DNA from: Pseudomonas chlororaphis subsp. aurantiaca
GTDB lineage: Bacteria; Pseudomonadota; Gammaproteobacteria; Pseudomonadales; Pseudomonadaceae
Length of the DNA stretch: 64,000 bases
Direction of reading: 5' to 3'
Assembly (NCBI RefSeq): GCF_013466605.1
Contig: NZ_CP059162.1
Span: 3,410,001-3,474,000, forward strand
The position numbers and the translations under genes are program-made. The notes beneath the pieces were generated by a model. That model saw nothing but the letters and a program-made list of their open reading frames with translations, ran no database searches and was not told the DNA's origin. This document shows, in pieces, positions 16,481 through 25,373 of this stretch. The first letter of the stretch is position 1, and each line of letters opens with the position of its first letter.

Positions 16481-16496
16481 ACCATGCCCACCCGTG

Positions 16497-16514
16497 CTGG
16501 CACAGCCCGTGCTT
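16497..16514 (+). promoter_or_regulatory. Possible sigma-54 promoter upstream of the FeaR-like gene
   Basis: The string CTGGCACAGCCCGTGCTT has the -24 GG and -12 GC dinucleotides at the correct 10-nt spacing and a full TGGCAC box. The -12 box is GTGC instead of TTGC. It is about 115 bases before the gene. No enhancer-binding protein gene is close, so the call is weak. Confidence 0.3.
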
Positions 16515-16628
16515 AGGCTATAACGGACTATCCATTGCGCCGCGCTTCCTTGTCCGGCAAATAGATAACATGTTAATGATGTCGCCATAACAACAAAGGC
16601 GGTTTCAGCCGGCTTCTGGAGGTGCACA

Positions 16629-17567
16629 GTGCTTGCTTCGCAAAGTTTCGGTTCCTGGATTGGCGCATTGCAGGGAGTTTGCGGTCGCTTCGACGCCCGC
16701 CAGGCGTTGAACTCGGCGTTGTTCATCGGCGAAGTCGGCTTGCGCGACTGCGCCGGCCTTGAGGTGGCGCAGATCCGCACCAATGCCGGACTGATCTCGC
16801 GCAAAAGCACCAGCGTCGATCATGAGGACGACCGGCACTGCTTCCTGATCATGCAGCGCAGCGGCCACGCCCAGATCAGCCAGGGCGGCGAGCGCATCGA
16901 ACTGGCGCCGGGGGAAATGGCCCTGCTGGATTCGGCCGGGGCCTGTGAAATCGTCCCTCACGGCTTGATCGAACATGCCTCGCTGCATTTGTCCCGGGAC
17001 GAGGTGTATCGCCATCTGCCGGCGCAGCAGCGCAAGTTCGGCAAGCTCTCGCAAAATTGTGCCAGTGGCCGCTTGATGCGCCTGCTGGTGGAGCAGATCT
17101 GTGGCGATGAACTGCAAGGTTGCGCCGCCCAGCAGGAAGGCCAGGCGTTGCAGGAAGCCTTGATCGCCTTGCTCGGCCCGACCCTGCGCCAGACTCCCGG
17201 CGCGAGCCTCGACGGCTACGACAGCCAGCATGGCGGTTGCCTGCGCAGCCAGGCCCGGCAGTTGATCAACCAATCCCTCAGCGAGCCCAACCTGACCCCG
17301 GTGTCACTGGCCAGCCAGATGAATATCTCGGTGCGCCAGTTGTACCGGCTGTTCGAAGAGCAGGGCGACAGCGTCTGCCGTTTCATCCAGCGTGCGCGCC
17401 TCGACCGCAGCGCGGCGGACCTGAGCAACCCGCGCCTGCGCCACGCGTCGATCACCGACATTGCCTTCAAGTGGGGGTTCACCGACTCGGCGCACTTCAG
17501 CCGTACCTTCAAGAAGCATTTCGAGCAGTCACCGCGGGATTACCGGGCTCGTTCGCTGAACGCCTGA
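16629..17567 (+). CDS. feaR: FeaR-like AraC-family activator
   Basis: A 312-residue regulator starting at GTG with a strong GGAGG upstream. The N-terminal domain (about 40-200) is the AraC-binding-like sensor ('FLIMQRSGHAQISQGGERIELAPGEMALLDSAG'). The C-terminal 100 residues hold two helix-turn-helix motifs ('TPVSLASQMNISVRQLYRLFEEQG' and 'ITDIAFKWGFTDSAHFSRTFKKHF'). Length and layout match FeaR, which in E. coli activates the tyramine oxidase and feaB genes in response to aromatic amines. By analogy it should control the aldehyde dehydrogenase and permease genes. The inducer here is inferred. Confidence 0.75.
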   Translation: MLASQSFGSWIGALQGVCGRFDARQALNSALFIGEVGLRDCAGLEVAQIRTNAGLISRKSTSVDHEDDRHCFLIMQRSGHAQISQGGERIELAPGEMALLDSAGACEIVPHGLIEHASLHLSRDEVYRHLPAQQRKFGKLSQNCASGRLMRLLVEQICGDELQGCAAQQEGQALQEALIALLGPTLRQTPGASLDGYDSQHGGCLRSQARQLINQSLSEPNLTPVSLASQMNISVRQLYRLFEEQGDSVCRFIQRARLDRSAADLSNPRLRHASITDIAFKWGFTDSAHFSRTFKKHFEQSPRDYRARSLNA

Positions 17568-17574
17568 GGAGCGT

Positions 17575-18351
17575 TCAGGGGTTTTCCAGGTCGTGCCCCA
17601 GGGACTGGATAAACAGCGAGAACAGTTCCGGCTGTGAGGAAATATCCAGCTTGGCGTAGAGATGGCGCCGGTGCACCTTGATGGTGTCCGGCGAGATCTT
17701 CAGCCGCTCGGCCATGGCCTTGGAGGAAAACCCGCGGAGGATCAGCCGGGCGATTTCCACTTCCCGATCCGACAGAACGCCACAGCCGAAATGACTGAGG
17801 GCGTCGCGGATCTGGCTGGCCATTTCTTGCGCGGCGGGCGCTGGCGGACGCTGGTTGCTTTGCTGCCAGTGCTGCTGCATCAGCGGCAGGACCCAGGCCG
17901 AGAATGTGGTGAGCTGGCCGATTTCCTCGGCGCTGAACGGCCGCTGCATGCCCAGCGACAGGGACAGGGTGCCGGCCTCGGGGATCTGCAGGATGAACTG
18001 CAACTTGTCCTCCAGCACGTTGTCGTGGAAGTAGCTGGAGAAATACTCGGTCTGCCGGAAATGGTCCGGCGCCACTTCCTCCAGGCGATACAAACCACTG
18101 GGGTAACCCTCGCGACAGGCCTGGAAGAACGGGTCCAGCAGGTACAGGCCATTGAGGTAGGTGAGCATCGACGCCGGCTTGTCCGAGGGCTCGGCATCGT
18201 ATTCCTCGAGGGCGATGGGCAGGCCGTTGTGGGGATAGAAGATCGCCAGGGCGTTATCGAACGGCAAGGCCTGGTGCAGCAACAGCACCAGTTGCTTCCA
18301 GAAGCGCTCGCCGCCGATCTGCGAGAGGGTGCGCCCGAGTCCGGCATGCAT
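17575..18351 (-). CDS. LuxR-family transcriptional regulator
   Basis: A protein of about 258 residues if the ATG at 18351 is used (AGGGAA upstream); longer in-frame starts back to 18552 exist but add low-complexity sequence without support. The C-terminus is a GerE-type helix-turn-helix ('LSDREVEIARLILRGFSSKAMAERLKISPDTIKVHRRHLYAKLDI'). The N-terminal half has no receiver motif. It is divergent from the APC permease/P1 peptidase operon across a 257-bp spacer and is its likely regulator; related LuxR genes often sit beside amine or amide utilisation genes. Confidence 0.8.
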   Translation of the reverse strand: MHAGLGRTLSQIGGERFWKQLVLLLHQALPFDNALAIFYPHNGLPIALEEYDAEPSDKPASMLTYLNGLYLLDPFFQACREGYPSGLYRLEEVAPDHFRQTEYFSSYFHDNVLEDKLQFILQIPEAGTLSLSLGMQRPFSAEEIGQLTTFSAWVLPLMQQHWQQSNQRPPAPAAQEMASQIRDALSHFGCGVLSDREVEIARLILRGFSSKAMAERLKISPDTIKVHRRHLYAKLDISSQPELFSLFIQSLGHDLENP

Positions 18352-18608
18352 GCCGATTTCCCTGAACAGAGTGATCAAATAGGTGGCTCCGCGTCGCTGC
18401 TGCTGTGGTCTGGCGTGCTGCTTTGCGCCAGCTGGAAGCACGGTTTCGGCGATTTGCCCGGCCACGTCAAGGGGGAGTACTCCAATAGGGGAATTGGCCC
18501 TGTACCCCCGGCTGCCTAAAGTGGCCTCCATCAAGTGCGACCCAGAGCGCATCCGCCTGACGTTCTTCGTTTCTGCCTCAAACCAAAAATAACCACGAGG
18601 ATAACGAC

Positions 18609-19973
18609 ATGAGCTCTCCCTGCGCGCCGCAAGGCGCCCTGAAACCCACGCTGAGTGTGTTCGATGTGGTGGCCATTACCGTGTCGGGCGTGACCCCGGC
18701 CAGTTCGGTCTTCGTCATCGCGCCGTTCGCCATTCACCAGGCCGGTAGCGGGGTGTTCCTGGCCTTTGTCATGGCCGGGCTGCTGGCCCTGATGTTCGCC
18801 TTCTGCTACGCCGAACTGGGCCGCGCCCACAACAGCGCCGGCGGCGAGTATGTGTACGCCAAGCGGGTGTTCGGCGGCATGGCCGGGTACGCGACCTTTC
18901 TCACGGTGCTGGTGATGTTGCTGTTCATTCCGCCGGTGCTGGCCACTGGCGCGGCGACTTACCTGAACAATGCCCTGGGCACGCGCTTCGATTCGCAGAC
19001 CGTGGCCCTGGTGATCGTGATCTGCAGCTATGCGCTGGGCATCCTCAATATCAAGCTCAATGCCTGGATCACCGGCACTTGCTTGCTGCTGGAGATCGCC
19101 GCGCTGCTGGTGATCGTGTTCCTGGGCTTCGGCAACGCCTCGCAGCCGGCAAGCATCCTGCTGCAGCCGCAGATCGTCGAGAACGGCGTACTGCACATGG
19201 CGCCCTGGGCCCTGGTGATCGGCGCGGTGGGCATCGGCCTGTTTTCCTACAACGGCTACGGCCCGGCGGTGCTGCTGGCCGAAGACATGAAATGCAAGGG
19301 CCAGGGCGTGCACAAGGCGGTGCTCTGGTCGCTGGTGCTGGTGGTGATCATCGAACTGGTGCCGCTGACCGCGCTGCTGATCGGCGCGCCGTCCCTCAGC
19401 GCTATGCTCGCCAGCCCCGACCCCATCGGCTACCTGCTCACCAGCCACGGCAACGAAACCCTGTCGCGGGTGGTCAGCGCCGGGATCTTCCTCTCGGTGT
19501 TCAATGCGATTGTCGCCATCGTGATCCAGATCGGCCGGGTGGTGTTCTCCAGCGGCCGCGATGCCTTGTGGATGCCGGGCATCAACCGCCTGTTCACCCG
19601 CATTCATCCGCGTTGGGATTCGCCTTGGCTGGCCACGCTGTTCCTCGCCGTTCCCTCGGCGGTGCTCAGCTTCAGCTCGAACCTGGCCGACCTGACCTCG
19701 TTCAGCGTGCTGCTGATCATGCTGGTGTACCTGATCGTCGCCCTCAGCGCGCTGATGAGCCGGGTGCTGCTGCGTGATCGCGCCCACCCGTACCGCATGC
19801 CGCTGTGGCCGTTGCCGGCGCTGCTGGCGGTGATCGGCGCCGGTTATCTGCTGTTCAATCTGTTCCTGGACGCTTCGCTCAGGGACATCATGGTGATCGT
19901 CGGCCTGCTGGCGCTGTCGGTGATCCTGTATGGCACCAACGGCCGGTTCAGCCCGGCGTTCCAGAAACTCTAA
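18609..19973 (+). CDS. APC-superfamily permease (second)
   Basis: A 454-residue membrane protein with about 12 segments, beginning 'LSVFDVVAITVSGVTPASSVFVIAPFAI', which has the broken helix 1 of APC amino acid transporters. 'FCYAELGRAHNSAGGEYVYAKRVFGG' follows. It differs clearly from the permease at 14392. The P1 aminopeptidase gene starts nine bases after its stop, so the pair forms an operon. A likely scheme, by inference, is import of a short peptide, amide or beta-amino compound that the P1 enzyme then splits. Confidence 0.85.
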   Translation: MSSPCAPQGALKPTLSVFDVVAITVSGVTPASSVFVIAPFAIHQAGSGVFLAFVMAGLLALMFAFCYAELGRAHNSAGGEYVYAKRVFGGMAGYATFLTVLVMLLFIPPVLATGAATYLNNALGTRFDSQTVALVIVICSYALGILNIKLNAWITGTCLLLEIAALLVIVFLGFGNASQPASILLQPQIVENGVLHMAPWALVIGAVGIGLFSYNGYGPAVLLAEDMKCKGQGVHKAVLWSLVLVVIIELVPLTALLIGAPSLSAMLASPDPIGYLLTSHGNETLSRVVSAGIFLSVFNAIVAIVIQIGRVVFSSGRDALWMPGINRLFTRIHPRWDSPWLATLFLAVPSAVLSFSSNLADLTSFSVLLIMLVYLIVALSALMSRVLLRDRAHPYRMPLWPLPALLAVIGAGYLLFNLFLDASLRDIMVIVGLLALSVILYGTNGRFSPAFQKL

Positions 19974-19982
19974 GGAGAAGTC

Positions 19983-21086
19983 ATGCGCGCACGTCAATTG
20001 GGGATCAGCCTGGGCCTGGGTACTCCCGGCCCCTTCAATGCCATCACCGATGTTCCGGGGGTAAGGGTAGGCCACAGCACCCTCAGGACCACGGTCGACG
20101 GCAAGCAGGTGCGTACCGGGGTGACCCTGATCCAGCCCCGCGAAGGGTTTGCCCGGCTGCAACCCTGTTTCGCCGGCTGCCATGTGCTCAACGGCAACGG
20201 CGATGCCACCGGGCTGGAGTGGATCCGCGAGGCGGGCCTGCTGACCACGCCGCTGGCCATCACCAACACCCACAGCGTCGGCGTGGTGCGCGATGCGCTG
20301 ATCGCCGAGGAACATGCAAGCCTGGCGGACCCTTCGGAATACTGGTGCATGCCGGTGGTGATGGAGACCTACGACGGCCTGCTCAACGACATCTGGGGCC
20401 AGCATGTCGGCCCGCAGCAGGTCCGCGAGGCGCTGGCCAATGCCGAGTCCGGGCCGGTGCGCGAAGGCGCGGTGGGCGGCGGCACTGGAATGATCTGCCA
20501 TGAGTTCAAGGGCGGGATCGGCACGGCTTCGCGCCGGGTGCCGGGGGAGCAGGGCGGCTATACGGTCGGCGCGCTGGTGCAGGCCAACCACGGCAAGCGC
20601 GAGGAGTTGCGGGTCGACGGTTATCCGGTGGGGCGGCAATTGACCGGCATTCCGTCGCCCTTCGCCCAGCGCGGCACGCCGGGCATGGGCTCGATCGTGG
20701 TGATCCTGGCCACCGATGCGCCTTTGTTGCCGCACCAGTGCCAGCGCCTGGCGCAGCGCGCGTCCATCGGCATCGCCCGCACCGGCGGCGGCACCGAGGA
20801 TTCCAGCGGCGATATCTTCCTGGCCTTCGCCACCGGCAACCGCGACCTGCCACCTTGCGCCTATGGGCGCCAGGGCGTGCCCTTCAGCACGCCCCTGGCG
20901 ATGCTCAACAACGATTACATTTCGGCCCTGTTCAGCGCCGCCGCCGAGGCGGTGGAGGAGGCCATCGTCAATGCCTTGCTGGCCGGCGAACCGATGACCG
21001 CGGACAGTGGCGCGAGCGTTCCGGCACTGACCGGGGAAACCTTGTTAGAGGCTATGAAACTAACTGGATGGAACAAGCCTGTATGA
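19983..21086 (+). CDS. P1 (DmpA/BapA-type) self-processing aminopeptidase
   Basis: A 367-residue N-terminal-nucleophile hydrolase of family P1/S58. Seen: 'ITDVPGVRVGHSTL' at the start, 'NTHSVGVVRDA', 'EGAVGGGTGMICHEFKGGIGTASR', Asn202 in 'LVQANHG', and the GMGS junction with Ser237. By analogy to DmpA the chain cuts itself before this serine, which becomes the nucleophile. Members remove N-terminal D-, L- or beta-amino acids from peptides and amides. There is no signal peptide, so it acts in the cytoplasm, after the partner permease. The natural substrate is unknown. Confidence 0.87.
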   Translation: MRARQLGISLGLGTPGPFNAITDVPGVRVGHSTLRTTVDGKQVRTGVTLIQPREGFARLQPCFAGCHVLNGNGDATGLEWIREAGLLTTPLAITNTHSVGVVRDALIAEEHASLADPSEYWCMPVVMETYDGLLNDIWGQHVGPQQVREALANAESGPVREGAVGGGTGMICHEFKGGIGTASRRVPGEQGGYTVGALVQANHGKREELRVDGYPVGRQLTGIPSPFAQRGTPGMGSIVVILATDAPLLPHQCQRLAQRASIGIARTGGGTEDSSGDIFLAFATGNRDLPPCAYGRQGVPFSTPLAMLNNDYISALFSAAAEAVEEAIVNALLAGEPMTADSGASVPALTGETLLEAMKLTGWNKPV

Positions 21087-21238
21087 ACTAAATAACTGCG
21101 ACCCAGTCGGCAAAACAATGTTTACCTTTATTTAATATTTAAATTCGAGATTGTCGGACAATTATCCTCGGATATTGAAGCACAAAGAATATTTCGACTT
21201 GTCGGTCACTGTTTGCTGGAGTTCGTTGGAACAGTGGA

Positions 21239-21270
21239 ATCAGGCGTCAAAAAAGTAGTGGACGCCTGAT
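21239..21270 (+). terminator. Hairpin terminator or leader attenuator before aprA
   Basis: A perfect 10-bp stem (ATCAGGCGTC with GACGCCTGAT) around a 12-nt A-rich loop, followed by TTAAAATT. It is 150 bases after the P1 peptidase stop and 114 bases before aprA. It may end the upstream operon or, if the aprA promoter is further up, act in its leader. Confidence 0.6.
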
Positions 21271-21367
21271 TTAAAATTGTGTCAGCTTTCTTTCGCCTGC
21301 ATTGGGCGAGTGATAGGACGATCTCGCCAGGGATTGTCGCTATCGGACAAAAACTGTTCCATTGATT

Positions 21368-21377
21368 ACAAGGAAGT
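21368..21377 (+). promoter_or_regulatory. RsmA/RsmE binding site over the aprA ribosome binding site
   Basis: The sequence ACAAGGAAGT matches the CsrA/RsmA consensus (A/U)CANGGANG(U/A) at every defined position, and it contains the Shine-Dalgarno AAGGAAG six bases before the aprA ATG. Gac/Rsm translational control of aprA is established in P. protegens CHA0; here the site is read directly from sequence. Confidence 0.75.
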
Positions 21378-21383
21378 GTGTTT

Positions 21384-22832
21384 ATGTCGAAAGTTAAAGC
21401 GAAAGCTATTGTGACCGCCGAACAAGAACTCGTGCCTCTGGCCGCGGCAAGTTCGGCTTACAACCAGATCAATAGCTTCAGCCATCAGTATGACCGGGGT
21501 GGCAATCTGACGGTCAATGGCAAACCCTCCTACACGGTCGATCAAGCCGCTACCCAGATACTGCGCGACGGTGCCGCGTACCAGGACCTCAACGGCAGCG
21601 GCAAGATCGAACTGACCTATACCTTCCTGACCTCGGCGTCCTCGAGCACCATGTACAAGCATGGCATCTCCGGGTTCAGCCAGTTCAGCGCCCAGCAGAA
21701 GGCCCAGGCCGTGCTGTCCATGCAGTCCTGGGCGGATGTGGCCAATGTCACCTTCACCGAAAAGGCTTCCGGTGGTGACGGTCACATGACCTTCGGCAAC
21801 TACAGTGGCGGTCAGGACGGCGCGGCGGCCTTCGCCTACCTGCCGGGCACCGGTGCCGGCTACGACGGGACGTCCTGGTACCTGATCAACAGCAGCTACA
21901 CCCAGAACAAGAACCCCGATCTGAACAACTACGGCCGGCAGACGCTGACCCACGAGATCGGCCACACCCTGGGCCTGGCTCACCCTGGCGACTACAACGC
22001 CGGGAATGGCAACCCGACCTATAACGACGCGACCTACGGACAGGACACGCGCGGTTACAGCGTCATGAGCTACTGGAGCGAAAGCAATACCAGCCAGAAC
22101 TTCAGCAAGGGCGGCGTCGAAGCCTATTCGTCCGGCCCGCTGATGGACGATATCGCGGCGATCCAGAAGCTCTACGGGGCCAACACCACCACCCGTACCG
22201 GCGACACCACCTACGGCTTCAACTCCAACACCGGTCGTGACTTCCTCAGCGCGACCTCGTCGGCGGACAAGCTGGTGTTCTCGGTATGGGACGCGGGCGG
22301 CAAGGACACCCTGGACTTCTCCGGTTTTACCCAGAACCAGAAGATCAACCTCAATGAAACCTCGTTCTCCGACGTTGGCGGCCTGGTGGGCAACGTGTCC
22401 ATCGCCAAGGGCGTCACCATCGAGAACGCCATCGGCGGTTCCGGCAGCGACCTGCTGATCGGCAACAAGGTGGCCAACGAGCTCAAGGGCGGCGCCGGCA
22501 ACGACATCCTCTACGGCGCCGGTGGGGCGGACAAACTCTGGGGTGGCGCGGGTGCCGATACCTTCGTCTTCGGTGCCAGCTCGGACTCCGCTCCGGGTGC
22601 GGCCGACCAGATCCTGGATTTTGTCAGCGGCCTGGACAAGATCGATCTGACTGGCATCACCAAGGGCGCCGGGCTGCACTTCGTGAACGCGTTCACCGGT
22701 AACGCCGGCGACGCGATCCTCAGCACCTCGGCTGGCAACAGCACCTTGTCGGTGGACTTCTCCGGGCACGGCGTGGCGGACTTCCTGGTCAGCACCGTCG
22801 GCCAGGCGGCCTACACCGACATCGTCGCCTGA
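21384..22832 (+). CDS. aprA: Secreted alkaline metalloprotease (serralysin family)
   Basis: A 482-residue serralysin (M10B). The zinc site is [11 protein letters not shown], residues 190-200, with the Met-turn SVMSY at 226-230. Glycine-rich RTX repeats ('[10 protein letters not shown]', '[10 protein letters not shown]', '[11 protein letters not shown]') at about 355-400 bind calcium in the beta-roll. The C-terminal '[17 protein letters not shown]' region carries the uncleaved type I secretion signal. There is no N-terminal signal peptide, as expected. It leads the operon encoding its inhibitor and the AprDEF exporter. The enzyme degrades casein and host proteins outside the cell and is typically under Gac/Rsm control. 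Confidence 0.96.
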   Translation: MSKVKAKAIVTAEQELVPLAAASSAYNQINSFSHQYDRGGNLTVNGKPSYTVDQAATQILRDGAAYQDLNGSGKIELTYTFLTSASSSTMYKHGISGFSQFSAQQKAQAVLSMQSWADVANVTFTEKASGGDGHMTFGNYSGGQDGAAAFAYLPGTGAGYDGTSWYLINSSYTQNKNPDLNNYGRQTLTHEIGHTLGLAHPGDYNAGNGNPTYNDATYGQDTRGYSVMSYWSESNTSQNFSKGGVEAYSSGPLMDDIAAIQKLYGANTTTRTGDTTYGFNSNTGRDFLSATSSADKLVFSVWDAGGKDTLDFSGFTQNQKINLNETSFSDVGGLVGNVSIAKGVTIENAIGGSGSDLLIGNKVANELKGGAGNDILYGAGGADKLWGGAGADTFVFGASSDSAPGAADQILDFVSGLDKIDLTGITKGAGLHFVNAFTGNAGDAILSTSAGNSTLSVDFSGHGVADFLVSTVGQAAYTDIVA

Positions 22833-22936
22833 GTGAGTGTTGTAAGGTAAAATGCGGAGGGCGGCGCTTAGGCGTCGACCTCTGACCTTGCATCGACTGG
22901 TGAACAGGCCGAAGTTTCACCCGGAGCAATCCCCTT

Positions 22937-23320
22937 ATGATTCGAACTGCCTTGATCGCTAAGGCCGGCGCGTACCTGATCGCGACGCTGATGATGTTTT
23001 ATGGAGAGACAAGCATGGCAAGCAGCCTGAGATTGGCGGACCCCGCGGAACTGGCCGGACACTGGCAACTGTCGCAGCCGGCACAACCTGCCAGCCTCTG
23101 TGCCCTGGACCTCGAGCTGAACGGCACCCTGGGCGCCGGCGCCGAGTGTTTTTCCGCCTGGCTGGGCGATTCGGCCATCGGCTGGTTTCCCGAGCCGGAC
23201 GGTATTGCCGTGACGGGAAAAGAAGGCTCGAAGATCATCTTTCTAAGTCGCCAGAAAGAAGGCTTATATCAAGGCACTTTGAAATCAGGCATAACGATTA
23301 TATTGCAGCGTACACCCTGA
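22937..23320 (+). CDS. aprI: Periplasmic alkaline protease inhibitor (I38 family)
   Basis: A 127-residue protein with an N-terminal signal segment cleaved, by homology, before SSLRLADPAELAGHW; the mature N-terminus of this family (SSLRL) reaches into the active site of serralysins. Cys55 and Cys71 should form the single disulfide. 'GWFPEPDG' and 'FLSRQ' match Inh/AprI of Erwinia and P. aeruginosa. A GGAG precedes the ATG. It protects the periplasm from stray AprA. Confidence 0.93.
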   Translation: MIRTALIAKAGAYLIATLMMFYGETSMASSLRLADPAELAGHWQLSQPAQPASLCALDLELNGTLGAGAECFSAWLGDSAIGWFPEPDGIAVTGKEGSKIIFLSRQKEGLYQGTLKSGITIILQRTP

Positions 23321-23364
23321 GTAATCGCGACTGTATGCATCTTTAAATGTATCTGTATGGATAA

Positions 23365-23389
23365 GCGTATAAGGCAGTGCCATATACGC
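23365..23389 (+). other. Stem-loop between aprI and aprD
   Basis: GCGTATAAGG pairs with CCATATACGC (9 of 10) around a CAGTG loop, inside a 238-bp A+T-rich gap. It could lower read-through or stabilise the upstream message. An internal promoter for aprDEF may also lie here, but no boxes are clear. Confidence 0.5.
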
Positions 23390-23558
23390 GATGTCCTTCG
23401 TTCGATTAAAGACAACTAAATAACTAGAACTTCGTTTCGTCTGGCGGTAGAGTCCTTTCGCCTGTCCGCCGCAATAATCCAATAATGTCCCGACTCAAGT
23501 ACGGGCGGTTTATTTGTCCTGCGCCCCTGGCACGGGATATACAGCTCAGGAAAGACCA

Positions 23559-25373
23559 ATGAAGATGGCGAAGACCACTGCACCGCTGTTCAAGGCACTG
23601 GGCGATTACAAAGGCATTCTGATCAGCGTCGGATGTTTCACCGCCCTGATCAACGTGCTGATGCTGGTCCCCTCGATCTACATGCTCCAGGTCTACGACC
23701 GGGTACTCTCCTCGCAGAACGAAACCACCCTGGCGATGCTGTCGCTGATGGTGGTCGGGTTCTTCGCGTTCATCGGCCTGCTGGAGGTGGTGCGCAGCTT
23801 CATCGTCATCCGCATCGGCAGCCAGCTGGAGCGTCGTTTCAACCTGCGGGTCTACCAGGCGGCGTTCGAGCGCAACCTGTTTCGCGGCGAAGGGCATGCC
23901 GGGCAGTCCCTGGGCGACCTGACTCATATCCGCCAGTTCGTCACGGGACCTGCGCTGTTCGCCTTCTTCGATGCGCCCTGGTTCCCCATCTACCTGTTCG
24001 TGATCTTTCTGTTCAATACCTGGCTGGGCGTGTTCGCCACCGCCGGCGCGGTCTTGCTGATCGCCCTGGCGTACCTCAACGAGGCGATGACCAAGAATTC
24101 TTTGGGCGAGGCCAGCGGCTATTCGCAGAAGTCCACGCAACTGGCCACCAGCCACCTGCACAACGCCGAGACTATCCAGGCCATGGGCATGCTCGGCGCG
24201 CTGCGCAAGCGCTGGTTCGAGGTGCATTCGCGCTTTCTCGGCCTGCAGAACCAGGCCAGCGACACCGGCGCGGTCATCAGCTCGCTGAGCAAGACCCTGC
24301 GCTTGTGCCTGCAATCGCTGGTGCTGGGCCTGGGCGCCTTGCTGGTGATCAAGGGCGACATGACCGCCGGCATGATGATCGCCGGCTCGATCCTGATGGG
24401 CCGGGTGCTGAGCCCGATCGACCAGTTGATCGCCGTCTGGAAGCAGTGGAGTTCCGCCAAGCTGGCCTACCAGCGCCTGGACTCGCTGTTGCAGGCCTTT
24501 CCGCCGAGCGATACGGCGATGTCGCTGCCCGCGCCCAAGGGCCAGGTGAGCTTCGAGCAGGTCAGCGCCGGCCCGCCGGGCAAGCGCATGGCGACCTTGC
24601 AGCAGGTCAGTTTCAACCTCGGGGCGGGAGAGGTGCTGGGCGTGCTCGGCGCTTCCGGCTCCGGCAAATCCACGCTGGCCCGGGTGCTGGTGGGCGTATG
24701 GCCGACCCTGGCCGGCACGGTGCGTCTGGACGGCGCCGATATCCATCGCTGGAACCGCAACGAACTGGGGCCCTACATCGGTTACCTGCCCCAGGACATC
24801 GAGCTGTTTTCCGGGAGCATCGCCGAGAACATCGCGCGCTTTCAGGAGGCCGACCCGCAGAAGGTGGTGCAGGCCGCGCAACAGGCTGGCGTGCACGAAC
24901 TGATCCTGCGCCTGCCCCAGGGCTACGACACCTTGCTGGGCGATGACGGCAGCGGCCTGTCCGGCGGCCAGAAGCAGCGCGTGGCCCTGGCCCGGGCGCT
25001 GTATGGTCAGCCGCGGCTGGTGGTGCTCGACGAGCCGAACTCCAACCTCGACACCGTGGGCGAAAGCGCCCTGGCGTCGGCCATTGCGCAGATGAAGGCC
25101 CAGGGTACCAGCGTGATCCTGGTGACCCATCGTTCCTCGGCGCTGGCCCAGGCCGACAAGCTGCTGGTGCTCAACGAAGGGCGCTTGCAGGCCTTCGGTC
25201 CGAGCCAGGAAGTGCTCAAGGCGTTGTCCAGTGGTGCCCAGGCTCAGGCGCAAAATCAAAGCCAGGCCCAGCCCCAGGAACAGCAGCGGGAAAAAACCTC
25301 GGCCCCGACGGCCCCGGGCGGCTTGAGCATGAGCCGCCAGTATCAGGCCCCGACACGGAACCCAGGCGCATGA
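23559..25373 (+). CDS. aprD: Type I secretion ABC transporter, inner membrane ATPase
   Basis: A 604-residue exporter subunit; the ATG at 23559 follows AGGAAAG. The N-terminal 300 residues hold the membrane segments ('ILISVGCFTALINVLMLVPSIYMLQVYDRVLSS' is diagnostic of the PrtD/AprD type). The ATPase domain has Walker A GASGSGKST (about 364-372), signature LSGGQKQ (about 467) and Walker B 'LVVLDEPNSNLD'. The last 45 residues are rich in Gln, Ala and Ser, a low-complexity tail. It energises export of AprA and, by known practice in this group, the Pue/Tli lipases. Its stop overlaps the aprE start (ATGA). Confidence 0.95.
   Translation: MKMAKTTAPLFKALGDYKGILISVGCFTALINVLMLVPSIYMLQVYDRVLSSQNETTLAMLSLMVVGFFAFIGLLEVVRSFIVIRIGSQLERRFNLRVYQAAFERNLFRGEGHAGQSLGDLTHIRQFVTGPALFAFFDAPWFPIYLFVIFLFNTWLGVFATAGAVLLIALAYLNEAMTKNSLGEASGYSQKSTQLATSHLHNAETIQAMGMLGALRKRWFEVHSRFLGLQNQASDTGAVISSLSKTLRLCLQSLVLGLGALLVIKGDMTAGMMIAGSILMGRVLSPIDQLIAVWKQWSSAKLAYQRLDSLLQAFPPSDTAMSLPAPKGQVSFEQVSAGPPGKRMATLQQVSFNLGAGEVLGVLGASGSGKSTLARVLVGVWPTLAGTVRLDGADIHRWNRNELGPYIGYLPQDIELFSGSIAENIARFQEADPQKVVQAAQQAGVHELILRLPQGYDTLLGDDGSGLSGGQKQRVALARALYGQPRLVVLDEPNSNLDTVGESALASAIAQMKAQGTSVILVTHRSSALAQADKLLVLNEGRLQAFGPSQEVLKALSSGAQAQAQNQSQAQPQEQQREKTSAPTAPGGLSMSRQYQAPTRNPGA

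Larger units (their letters stand above)
21087..21383. other. A+T-rich regulatory region upstream of aprA
   Basis: About 300 bases, much lower in GC than the flanking genes. Besides the hairpin and Rsm site listed separately, it has a near-palindrome ATTGTCGGACAAT at 21150-21162 and a related spaced pair TTGTC...GACAA at 21334-21350, which might be operator sites. Promoter boxes cannot be assigned with confidence. Confidence 0.5.
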
